The notes under the pieces were generated by a model. It was not told the origin of the DNA and searched no databases. It saw only the letters and a program-made list of their open reading frames with translations. From positions 23,463-87,462 of the IMG/VR virus record IMGVR_UViG_3300028563_000014: a stretch of DNA of 64,000 bases; one strand, written 5' to 3'. Position numbers and translations under genes: made by a program. This document shows, piece by piece, positions 32,610-39,608 of this stretch; the first letter of the stretch is position 1; every line of letters starts with the position of its first letter. This stretch comes from a virus.

Positions 32610-32888
32610 CTAGGACCAGGTCGAGATCTCGACCGTGGCCGGACCGCCGCTGACGGCGCGCAGCCAGATCTTCTGGATCGTCATGCTCTCGAAGCGGCGC
32701 GAGGACGCCTTCAGGTTCGCGCTGTCGAGGCGCCCGTGCTCGTTCTTGCCGTCGTAGGAGAAGGCGACCACGGACGCGGTCGAGACGTAGATCTCGAGGT
32801 TCTTCATCACCGCGCCCGCGTCGTAGTCGGGCAACGTGTTGTACGTCGTCGTCGCCGTGGTCGCTACCGATGCCGCGCTGGCTGCCAT
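32610..32888 (-). CDS. Small beta-rich structural-region protein
   Basis: 92 residues, ATG 32886-32888 at the +1 of promoter-like motif P8, no Shine-Dalgarno. Beta-rich C-terminal part (NLEIYVSTASVVAFSYDGKN; FESMTIQKIWLRAVSGGPAT). Possible head decoration protein; no family recognised. Confidence 0.65.
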   Translation of the reverse strand: MAASAASVATTATTTYNTLPDYDAGAVMKNLEIYVSTASVVAFSYDGKNEHGRLDSANLKASSRRFESMTIQKIWLRAVSGGPATVEISTWS

Positions 32889-32925
32889 GCCGGAGAGCCT
32901 ACGCGCCGGCAGAGCCGCGGGTCAA
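32889..32925 (-). promoter_or_regulatory. Late-type promoter motif P8
   Basis: Minus-strand reading: TTGACC, 17 bases, GTAGGC, TCTCCGGC, then ATG 32888. It is the first site met when reading from the head-packaging genes into the virion structural genes. Confidence 0.55.
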
Positions 32926-33030
32926 TTCGAGCGGCGAGCAGACCCCCGCCAGCCTGTGCACCTCGCGGTGCGCGCCGGCACGCCCTGAAGCGTGAAGCTC
33001 GGCAGCGGGAGCCAACCGCTGACGAAGCTA

Positions 33031-33951
33031 TCACAGCCCCGGGACGCGCGGGCGGACCGGACCCGCGTCGTCGAGCTGCGGCGAGGCCGGCCAGGAAGCG
33101 AGCCACGGAATAGTTACGGCACGATCCTGGGGCCGATTGGGGGGTTGGAAATACTCCACCACCTTGCCCGTCGGGACCCCGCGACTGTTCTTTACTACCC
33201 AGCGGAACGGCTTGTCGACGTCGACAGTTTGCCCGTTCAGTTCGATGGAGTCCTCGCCCGTCCGGTTGTCGATGGTCTCCACCAGGCGTTTCATCAGCCT
33301 CGGGACCTGCGCCTTCAGCGCCGCCATCCCAACCTGGTTCGACACCCCGTAGGCGTAGGACACCTCGGTGCGCACGATGCGCTCCGCCCGCCAACGCTGC
33401 TTAGCGAACACCCCGTCCGTGCCCGCCACCCGGTCCACCGCCTCGTCCACGCCCTCGCCCTGGAGCATGGAGAGCGTCAGCTCGTCCCGGATCTTCTTCA
33501 CCACCGGTGGCCCGTACAGCTCGCTCGACCGCTTGAAGTGGTCCAGGAGCGACGGCGCCTGGCCGCGGTAGGCGCGCTGGAACACCGCCGCCTGGCTGGG
33601 TTGGAGCACCGGGGCCAGGCCCCCGAAGTGCTTCTCCAGGGTTTCCACGGCGCCCACCAGGTGGCGGGGGGCGAGCTTGGCGGCGAGCCCGCCGGTGTCG
33701 TCCAGGTGCTCGGCGATCTCCCCCTGGAGCTCCCGCACGGTCGCCGAGACCTGGGCCAGCACCTGGCGCAGGTGCTGCGCGCCGAACGTCTGGCCCTTCC
33801 CCGCGCGCACCATCCCGGTCAGCTTCCGCTCGAGGTCCGTCCTCGACCGCTCGTAGAACTTTTGCAGGCGGCCCACCCCGCGCACCTCCGTCAGCCCGAA
33901 CAGCTGGCGCCGGTGCAGGTCAACCATGCGCATGACGGCGGAGACGGCCAC
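33031..33951 (-). CDS. Phage head morphogenesis protein (Mu gpF/SPP1 gp7-like)
   Basis: 306 residues. Helical N-terminal two thirds, then the family core: WRAERIVRTEVSYAYGVSNQ, VETIDNRTGEDSIELNGQTV, and GKVVEYFQPPNRPQDRAVTI, i.e. the RT.....A.......G pattern and C-terminal PPxRPxDRA motif of the gpF-like minor head proteins. Follows portal-region genes, the standard place. The C-terminal 20 residues after the motif are Pro-rich. Confidence 0.85.
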   Translation of the reverse strand: MAVSAVMRMVDLHRRQLFGLTEVRGVGRLQKFYERSRTDLERKLTGMVRAGKGQTFGAQHLRQVLAQVSATVRELQGEIAEHLDDTGGLAAKLAPRHLVGAVETLEKHFGGLAPVLQPSQAAVFQRAYRGQAPSLLDHFKRSSELYGPPVVKKIRDELTLSMLQGEGVDEAVDRVAGTDGVFAKQRWRAERIVRTEVSYAYGVSNQVGMAALKAQVPRLMKRLVETIDNRTGEDSIELNGQTVDVDKPFRWVVKNSRGVPTGKVVEYFQPPNRPQDRAVTIPWLASWPASPQLDDAGPVRPRVPGL

Positions 33952-33957
33952 GGCGGG

Positions 33958-34245
33958 TCAGCCCTCGTCTTCGCCGCCGTTGACGGCGTAGTCGGTCAGG
34001 TAGGCCGCGGTCATCGCGATCTGCGACCGCTTCACCGACCCGAACAAGTACATCCCGTCGAATCCGTCCTCGTCGATGGCGACGATGACGATCCCGGCCG
34101 GTTTCTCCTTCGCCGCCAGGAGCACGTGCAGGCGCTTCAGCGCGTCCTCCGGCTTGGCGGCGCCCGGGAAGGCCTCCATCTCCCCGGCCTTCCTCCGCCC
34201 GCGCCCAGCCTTCTTCCGCGGCGGCAGGGTCAGGACCTTGGCCAC
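33958..34245 (-). CDS. Hypothetical protein
   Basis: 95 residues. Basic N-terminus (PPRKKAGRGRRKAGEME) and a small alpha/beta part with GIVIVAIDEDGFDGMYLFGS and a helix (RSQIAMTAAYLTDYAVNG). The C-terminal part resembles phage proteins of unknown function that carry a DG-strand-GS motif. Located between head genes. Confidence 0.65.
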   Translation of the reverse strand: MAKVLTLPPRKKAGRGRRKAGEMEAFPGAAKPEDALKRLHVLLAAKEKPAGIVIVAIDEDGFDGMYLFGSVKRSQIAMTAAYLTDYAVNGGEDEG

Positions 34246-34252
34246 GGGCTGG

Positions 34253-34795
34253 CTACCCGCCCCTCGGCAGGTCGGAGATCGCCGCCACCAGCCCGCCCCG
34301 CCCGAACGGGTTCTTGGGCGCCTCGACCCCCTCCTCGCCGGACGGGACCTGAACCGTGTTCGGGTCCCCGTCCAGCGCCAGGGCCTGGACGACGTGGGGC
34401 CCTACCCCGTAGGCCGAGGCCTGGCTGGGCGAGACGATGTCCGGGAGCGCGGCCAGCGCCTTGTCCCACGGATCTTCGACCGCGTGCCCGTCCACGGTCA
34501 GCGGCCGCACCAGCTGGGCGTTCCGGTGGCGCCGGATGGGCACCACGTTCGGGTACGCCTGGGGCGCTCCCGCTTGCGGCTGGTAGGGCGCGGGCGCCGG
34601 GACGAAGGCCTGCGGGGCGGGCGCCAGCTGCGCCAGCCTGAGGACGCCCTGCGCGTCCTGGACGTAGACGTAGCCTTCAGGGGCCGGCGGGAGCTGCGAG
34701 GAGGGGGACGGCGCCCGCGGGGCTGGGGCCTCCTCCCGGGTCGCCGCCGGCCTGCGGCCCCGGGAGGCCCAACGCCTGAGGTCGTCCTGGCTCAT
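34253..34795 (-). CDS. Hypothetical Pro/Ala-rich protein overlapping the HAD gene
   Basis: 180 residues, ATG 34793-34795. The first 119 bases overlap the 3' end of the HAD gene in another frame. Composition is Pro/Ala/Gln-rich (APQAFVPAPAPYQPQAGAPQ) and the C-terminus is more ordered (EDPWDKALAALPDIVSPSQA; GPHVVQALALDGDPNTVQVP). Most reading positions outside the overlap end in G or C, supporting translation. Function unknown. Confidence 0.6.
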   Translation of the reverse strand: MSQDDLRRWASRGRRPAATREEAPAPRAPSPSSQLPPAPEGYVYVQDAQGVLRLAQLAPAPQAFVPAPAPYQPQAGAPQAYPNVVPIRRHRNAQLVRPLTVDGHAVEDPWDKALAALPDIVSPSQASAYGVGPHVVQALALDGDPNTVQVPSGEEGVEAPKNPFGRGGLVAAISDLPRGG

Positions 34796-35192
34796 GGGGC
34801 AACTGTACCCCCAGCTCCGCCGCCAGCGCTACGAAAGACGGAAACTCGGCCCGGTCGTCGACGAAGCGGTCGGCCCGCGGCTTCCCCGGGCCCTCCCACA
34901 CCGGCACCAGCCCCCACACCCCCTCGGCCCGCAGGAACGCCCTCATCTCGTCCAGGAGCGCCCACTGCTCCAACGCGTCCGGGTCGACCGCGCCGGTCTC
35001 CGCGTAGGCGTCGCCGGCGCCCGGCTCGCCCGGGCACGGGGTCGCCCGGCAGGTGTGGATCACGACCGGCACCCCGGCCACCACCGCGCCCAGCAGGAAC
35101 TCCCGCGCCCCGGGCCGCCAGCGCAGCGGCGCCGCGTCCTTCTCCACCAGCGTGCCGTCGAAGTCGACGGCCGCCGCGTACCAGCCGGGCAC
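34677..35192 (-). CDS. HAD-superfamily phosphatase
   Basis: 171 residues, GTG start at 35190-35192. DFDGTL at residues 9-14 is HAD motif I (nucleophile D9), VVIHTCRA at about 43-50 is motif II, and RADRFVDDRAEF near 116-127 supplies motif IV aspartates. The ordered domain ends near residue 135; the remaining Pro/Gly-rich tail is translated from the region shared with the next gene. Similar small HADs in phages act on nucleotides or polynucleotide ends; the substrate is unknown. Confidence 0.75.
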   Translation of the reverse strand: MPGWYAAAVDFDGTLVEKDAAPLRWRPGAREFLLGAVVAGVPVVIHTCRATPCPGEPGAGDAYAETGAVDPDALEQWALLDEMRAFLRAEGVWGLVPVWEGPGKPRADRFVDDRAEFPSFVALAAELGVQLPHEPGRPQALGLPGPQAGGDPGGGPSPAGAVPLLAAPAGP

Positions 35193-35195
35193 CGG

Positions 35196-36953
35196 CTACG
35201 CCTCCGCCTCGGGGCGCGGGCCCCGCCCGGTCCCCTCGCCCGTCAGCGCGCGCATCGACTCGCCCGTGACCCCGGCCTCGGCCGACGCCTCCGCCTGGGC
35301 CAGCATCTCCGCCTGCTCCCGCTCGACGTTCTGCTGCATCGAGGCCACGTCACGTACCTGGAAGATCGGCCCGGCCACGTGCTTGCTGGCCGTCTCCCGG
35401 TCCACCAGCTCGCCCGCCTTCGCCGCCACCGCGTTCTGGATGTCCAGGCCCTCCTCCTGCGGCGTCTTGCTGAAGTACGGACCCCACTGGATCGAGATCT
35501 GCCCGCCGGGCCCGAGCTCCTGCGGGACAGGCGTCACCTTGCCGTCCGCGCCCATCACCAGGCGGGGAGGCAGGCGCAGGTCGAATACGCCCACGCGCTT
35601 CTCCCCGTCCGGCCCGTCCGGCAATGGGATCGGCTCCGCCGACGTGAACTTGCGGACGATGGCCACGGCGATCTCCAGGGTGCGCACGATGGCCCCGCCG
35701 TACTGGTCGCGCAGCTCGTCCGCGCAGGTGAGCATCGGCTCGAACATGAGCTTGATCGCGAGCGAACTCACCGCCGATCCGCCGACCTCGGCCGGGTCGA
35801 CCATGATGCAGCGGGTGAGGGCCTGGATGCGCTTGTCGAGCTTGTCGGCGAGCTTGCCGGCCGCCTCGATGCCGGCGCCGGTGATCTCCAGGAACCCGGC
35901 CTTGCCGTCCTTGCCCAGCTCCAGCGCGCTTCCCGATCCGAGCGGCACCGGAGAGCCGGCTGCCGCTCCGGACTGCTTCGGGTCCGTGGCCGTCCACGGA
36001 GTCGGGTCGCAGGTCTGCAGGACGCCCTTGTTCATCTGGGAGAGCAGGCGGTCCAGGACGTCGATCATCTTCCAGGCGCCCTCGCAGTCGGCGTCGCCGT
36101 CCAGCTCCTCCTCGTCCTCGTGGTTCTGCACCCAGACGCCGGGGAAGAACCCGAGGTCGTGCTTCGTGTAGAGCGCCGGGTCCGGCGTCCACTCGAAGTC
36201 CTCCGGCTTCGCCCCCTCGGCGCGGACGGGCTTGTACACCACGTCTTCGATCTCCGTGATGATGCGGCGGTAGATCCACTCGACCTCTCTCACCCCGACC
36301 ACCTTGTTCGTCTTCTGGTCGATCACCGGCTCCTCGCGCAGGACCGACCAGGTCTTCAGCATCGCCGCCGGGGTCCAGGTGCGCCGGTCGCGCCAGAGCA
36401 CCTTGCAGTGCTTCGAGTTGTGGACCTCGAGCGCCATCTTGGAATCGCGCATGTGGACCGTGAGCGCGACCGACCCCACCGCGCCGCCCAGGTTGCGCGC
36501 CGAGCGCCACTTCGGCCAGAAGCGCATCTGCTTCCGCAGTTCCTCCAGGAGCGCCTCCGTCTGCGGGTCCTGCTCGACCATCACCTGAGGCAGGCGCTGC
36601 TCGCCGAACAGGAGCCCGGTGAGCCGCCGCACCACCGCCTTCGCCGTGTTCGTCTCGACGCTGGGCTTCTTCTGGCGCGTCGATAGGCCCTGCGCGATGA
36701 CCTCGAACCCGGGCGGCTGCTGCACCACCTGCGGCGACTGGGTCTCCCAGAGCTCCGGCGGCATGCCCCACCAGTCGTACTTCTGGTGGTCGTACTGCTC
36801 GCCTCGGTAGAACGCCTCGTATCGCTCCAACTGCTCGTAGCGCGGCCCGGCGTTGTAGGGCCCGGGGCTCGTCTTCTCCAGGAACTCGCGCGCCTGGATC
36901 TGGGTGAGCGCGAACGGGTCGAGAACTACCTTGCCTTCGGGTGAGTACGCCAC
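35196..36953 (-). CDS. Portal protein
   Basis: 585 residues, GTG start at 36951-36953. Portal-like pattern: an N-terminal helical region with RYEQLERYEAFYRGEQYDHQ, the NTAKAVVRRLTGLLFGEQRL segment that occurs in SPP1-type portals, a beta wing region (SVALTVHMRDSKMALEVHNS), and a long stem/crown-like helical C-terminus with GLDIQNAVAAKAGELVDRET. Upstream of HAD and gpF-like genes and downstream of the terminase nuclease gene. A dodecameric DNA channel at the capsid vertex is the known role. Confidence 0.85.
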   Translation of the reverse strand: MAYSPEGKVVLDPFALTQIQAREFLEKTSPGPYNAGPRYEQLERYEAFYRGEQYDHQKYDWWGMPPELWETQSPQVVQQPPGFEVIAQGLSTRQKKPSVETNTAKAVVRRLTGLLFGEQRLPQVMVEQDPQTEALLEELRKQMRFWPKWRSARNLGGAVGSVALTVHMRDSKMALEVHNSKHCKVLWRDRRTWTPAAMLKTWSVLREEPVIDQKTNKVVGVREVEWIYRRIITEIEDVVYKPVRAEGAKPEDFEWTPDPALYTKHDLGFFPGVWVQNHEDEEELDGDADCEGAWKMIDVLDRLLSQMNKGVLQTCDPTPWTATDPKQSGAAAGSPVPLGSGSALELGKDGKAGFLEITGAGIEAAGKLADKLDKRIQALTRCIMVDPAEVGGSAVSSLAIKLMFEPMLTCADELRDQYGGAIVRTLEIAVAIVRKFTSAEPIPLPDGPDGEKRVGVFDLRLPPRLVMGADGKVTPVPQELGPGGQISIQWGPYFSKTPQEEGLDIQNAVAAKAGELVDRETASKHVAGPIFQVRDVASMQQNVEREQAEMLAQAEASAEAGVTGESMRALTGEGTGRGPRPEAEA

Positions 36954-36962
36954 CCCGTCAGC

Positions 36963-37208
36963 CTACGCGCCGAAGCCCGAGGCCCGCAATATGCGCCACA
37001 GGAGCTGGCGGATCCGTCCGGGCGGTGGCAGCGGCGGCTCCAGCGCGTACTGGGACGGCTCCACGTCGGCGTAGCCGTCCCAGCCCGCCGTGCTGGCGGG
37101 GATGGCTACGACCGTCGGCTGGCGCGCTGCAGGGCCACCCGGCGCTCCGCCTTCGAGACGCTCCGGTTCGCCATCAGCTGCCGCTCCAGTTTCTTTCCGG
37201 TCGCCCAT
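36963..37208 (-). CDS. Small ORF before the portal, overlapping its upstream neighbour
   Basis: 81 residues from ATG 37206-37208, preceded by GGAGGA nine bases upstream. Its first 103 bases overlap the end of the upstream gene in the -1 frame. The unshared C-terminal part (YALEPPLPPPGRIRQLLWRI) has codons ending almost only in G or C. Function unknown; a shorter version starting in the unshared part is possible. Confidence 0.45.
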   Translation of the reverse strand: MGDRKETGAAADGEPERLEGGAPGGPAARQPTVVAIPASTAGWDGYADVEPSQYALEPPLPPPGRIRQLLWRILRASGFGA

Positions 37209-37552
37209 CGGTCGAAGTCCTCCGGTGTCAGGAACTGGGCCAGCAGGTCCGTGGGCGTGAACGCCATCTTCGCCCGCGCGTTGCGCCACTGGCCCTCGTG
37301 CGGGAGCCCCGCGGCCGCGCTGCCGACGTTCACCGGTACCCGCTCGGGCGGCCACCAGACGAACCCGTGCGCCTCCATCGCGCGGGCGTAGGCCTCCGCC
37401 TTCCGCCCGTCCGCTACGCGCGCCACCACGTCGGCGTGCTCCAGCAGGTCGAAGGCCGGGCGCTGATCTACGCTGCCAGCGTCCGTGCCCGCCTTGATGC
37501 GGTTCATCGCCTCGCGCAGCGCGCCCTCGTCGAAGTTGAAGATCTTCGGCAT
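37106..37552 (-). CDS. Hypothetical protein
   Basis: 148 residues; ATG 37550-37552 overlaps the TGA of the previous small gene (ATGA). MPKIFNFDEGALREAMNRIK at the start, a central AEAYARAMEAHGFVWWPPER segment and a basic C-terminus (ANRSVSKAERRVALQRASRR). No family recognised. Part of the packaging-gene run. Confidence 0.65.
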   Translation of the reverse strand: MPKIFNFDEGALREAMNRIKAGTDAGSVDQRPAFDLLEHADVVARVADGRKAEAYARAMEAHGFVWWPPERVPVNVGSAAAGLPHEGQWRNARAKMAFTPTDLLAQFLTPEDFDRWATGKKLERQLMANRSVSKAERRVALQRASRRS

Positions 37553-37725
37553 CACCAGGTCCTGGTGTCGCTCTCGTCCTGCAGCTGCGCCCGCGCGCCG
37601 CCCTCCCGCCACGCCGCCTGCTCCCTGTCCGCGGCCAGGGCCCGCTCGCGCCCCTGGCGCAGCGCCCGGCTGACGTCGCGGTGCCACCGGTACCAGGCGA
37701 GCAGCCGGCGAAAGAGCGCGATCAC
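37552..37725 (-). CDS. Small membrane-edge or amphipathic protein
   Basis: 57 residues. GTG 37723-37725 overlaps the previous TGA (GTGA) and its own TGA overlaps the next ATG (ATGA), so coupling at both ends supports it. MIALFRRLLAWYRWHRDVSR is an amphipathic Trp/Arg-rich helix; the rest is charged. Too short for family assignment. Confidence 0.65.
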   Translation of the reverse strand: MIALFRRLLAWYRWHRDVSRALRQGRERALAADREQAAWREGGARAQLQDESDTRTW

Positions 37726-38216
37726 TTCCAGGCGCCCGCCCGCTTGTCCAGCCGGGCCGACCCGGACATCTCGCGCTGGCGCGCCATCATCTCCGGGTGC
37801 GTCTCCTGCCCCGGCTTGGCCACCATCATGAAGTCGTACCCCGGCGCCTCCTCCCGCGCCGCCTTCACCTCGTCCGAGAACTGCGCGGACATCGGGTCCG
37901 TCGCCCGCACCGGCACCCGCCGGAACTCCTCGGGCTTGGCCGCGTGCGCGCCGGCCGAGGTCTTGATCAGCAGCACCACCTCGAACGCCTCCAGGCGCTG
38001 GGGCGGGATCTTCGGCTCGGCGCTGCCGCCGCCTTCGGACGAGAGGGGCTTGCTCATGCCGGGCAGGATATCACGCGAGACGGGCACGCCGGGGTAGAGC
38101 TTGGCGATCTCCTCCGCGCTGAGCCTTCGCCCCTTCGACGTGCGCGGGTCACGCCACGGCTTCAGGCTCGGGGCGTCCTTCATGTCGCGGTAGTGGAACC
38201 TGGTCCGCGCCATCAC
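37722..38216 (-). CDS. Hypothetical protein
   Basis: 164 residues, GTG 38214-38216 overlapping the previous TGA; a neighbouring ATG one codon later is an alternative start. Contains LEAFEVVLLIKTSAGAHAAK, then PEEFRRVPVRATDPMSAQFS. Mostly polar ends. No family recognised. Confidence 0.65.
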   Translation of the reverse strand: MMARTRFHYRDMKDAPSLKPWRDPRTSKGRRLSAEEIAKLYPGVPVSRDILPGMSKPLSSEGGGSAEPKIPPQRLEAFEVVLLIKTSAGAHAAKPEEFRRVPVRATDPMSAQFSDEVKAAREEAPGYDFMMVAKPGQETHPEMMARQREMSGSARLDKRAGAWK

Positions 38217-38662
38217 CCCTCGCCCGCTGCCGGGTCCTCCGCCTCCGGCGGCGGCGCGCGCTCCGGGTCCACCACCACCGGAGGGATCCGCACACGCGCC
38301 CGGCCCTGCTTCCCGGCCCCCTCCGGCGGCTGGCGGATCTCGTAGACCGTCATCCGCGCCCCGGGCTGGACCACCAGGAACATCGCCTGGTGCGGGTAGA
38401 TCAGATCGCCCGCCTGCTGCGCGGCGCGCTCCACCTGCGTCAGCGACATCTTCGCGCGATCCTCCGAGGACAGGACGAAGACGAACGCACGCTGGTCCTG
38501 CCCCAGGTCGAAGGCGTAGGAGCGCAGCGGCGCGGCGATGTCGAGCCGGTCGGGCTCGAACGTCTCCAGCACCATCTGGCGCCGGTCCTTTTTCTTTGGC
38601 TTCGGGCGGTCCCCCGGCGGCGCGGGGACGGGCTTGGTCGCTTGGCTCATGCTGGTCATCAC
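38213..38662 (-). CDS. Hypothetical protein
   Basis: 149 residues, GTG 38660-38662 overlapping the terminase nuclease stop. A basic N-terminus (DRPKPKKKDRRQMVLETFEP), a compact core (LGQDQRAFVFVLSSEDRAKM; HQAMFLVVQPGARMTVYEIR) and a Pro/Glu-rich tail. No family recognised. It is translationally coupled to the terminase nuclease half, so it could be a packaging accessory. Confidence 0.65.
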   Translation of the reverse strand: MMTSMSQATKPVPAPPGDRPKPKKKDRRQMVLETFEPDRLDIAAPLRSYAFDLGQDQRAFVFVLSSEDRAKMSLTQVERAAQQAGDLIYPHQAMFLVVQPGARMTVYEIRQPPEGAGKQGRARVRIPPVVVDPERAPPPEAEDPAAGEG

Positions 38663-39447
38663 CTCATGTTCAGGTCTCGCCGCCCGTCACCGGCGATGCG
38701 CCGGTTCCCCCACTGGTCGATCGCGGACTTGCAGAACCACGCCGCCATCACCCCGTCCGTGGTGCTGTACTTCGGATAGAGCGAGAACTGCCTGAAGAAC
38801 ACGCACCAGGAGCAATCGTGCCCCTCCGGGTGCCCCTCCCATTCGCCCGACGGGAAGGACCACGCCCGGTTCGAGAACTCCACCTCGAGCCCCGGCAGAC
38901 CGAACGCCGGGTCCGCCTTGTTCTTCCCGGTCGTGTGCGCCTCGACCTTCATCCAGAGAGACGGGTAGGCGGTCTTGCCCTTCTGGATCCAGTCGATCAG
39001 CGAGCCCTGGTACGCGTTGTTCTCGACCATCACGTATTGCACGTTGTGCCGGCCGCAGACGTCCGCCAGCATCATCGCCGTCTCCGGGCTCGACCAGGCG
39101 CCGTGCACCACCTCCGCCACGATCCGCCGCCGCGTGGTCGGCTCCACCACTACCACCACGATGAAGTTGCCCGGACGGGTGGCGGAGGACAGGTCGACCC
39201 CGACGTAGGCCGGCCACATGCGCCGGCGCACCTCGGAGACGATCAGGCCCGGCTCGCAGCAAAGCTTGAAGCTCGGGAACTTCAGGTCGCCGGGCTTGAT
39301 CACCTGCATCCGGAACCCCTGCAGCCACATGGCGTGGCCGCCCTCGTCGCCGCCGCGCGCCTTCTGCTCCAGGACGTCGCGCGGGAACTTGCTCTCCCAC
39401 AGCGGCAGGTCCGGGAGCTTCTGAACGCTGACGGCGCGAGGGCTCAC
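38659..39447 (-). CDS. Large terminase, nuclease half (split TerL)
   Basis: 262 residues, GTG start at 39445-39447. The N-terminal LPLWESKFPRDVLEQKARGG is the linker motif that in one-piece terminases follows the ATPase (LWPERF..E.LE..R). Then an RNase H-like nuclease: VGVDLS (D85), VMVENNAYQ (E142) and TTDGVMAAWFC (D231) give the usual acidic triad. No Walker motif is present; a matching ATPase half lies at 53270-54097. In TerL this domain cuts concatemeric DNA. Confidence 0.82.
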   Translation of the reverse strand: MSPRAVSVQKLPDLPLWESKFPRDVLEQKARGGDEGGHAMWLQGFRMQVIKPGDLKFPSFKLCCEPGLIVSEVRRRMWPAYVGVDLSSATRPGNFIVVVVVEPTTRRRIVAEVVHGAWSSPETAMMLADVCGRHNVQYVMVENNAYQGSLIDWIQKGKTAYPSLWMKVEAHTTGKNKADPAFGLPGLEVEFSNRAWSFPSGEWEGHPEGHDCSWCVFFRQFSLYPKYSTTDGVMAAWFCKSAIDQWGNRRIAGDGRRDLNMR

Positions 39448-39450
39448 GTT

Positions 39451-39549
39451 CTAGCGCCCCACCTCGACCATGCCCTTGAAGCTGCAGCCGCCGTGGAAGT
39501 AGGCGCCCGCGTCCGCGTTCGGGAACTTCTCTCCAGGCTTGGTCTCCAT
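39451..39549 (-). CDS. Microprotein, 32 residues
   Basis: ATG 39547-39549 with a strong AAGGAGG Shine-Dalgarno six bases upstream; stop three bases before the terminase nuclease GTG. METKPGEKFPNADAGAYFHG then a GCSFKGMVEVGR end, with a possible Cys/His pair. It may have a leader role for the nuclease gene. Confidence 0.55.
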   Translation of the reverse strand: METKPGEKFPNADAGAYFHGGCSFKGMVEVGR

Positions 39550-39608
39550 CGGGCCTCCTTGTCGTTCTCGGATCTGCTCTTCTCCAGTCACTGCCAAAAT
39601 AGGCGGCT

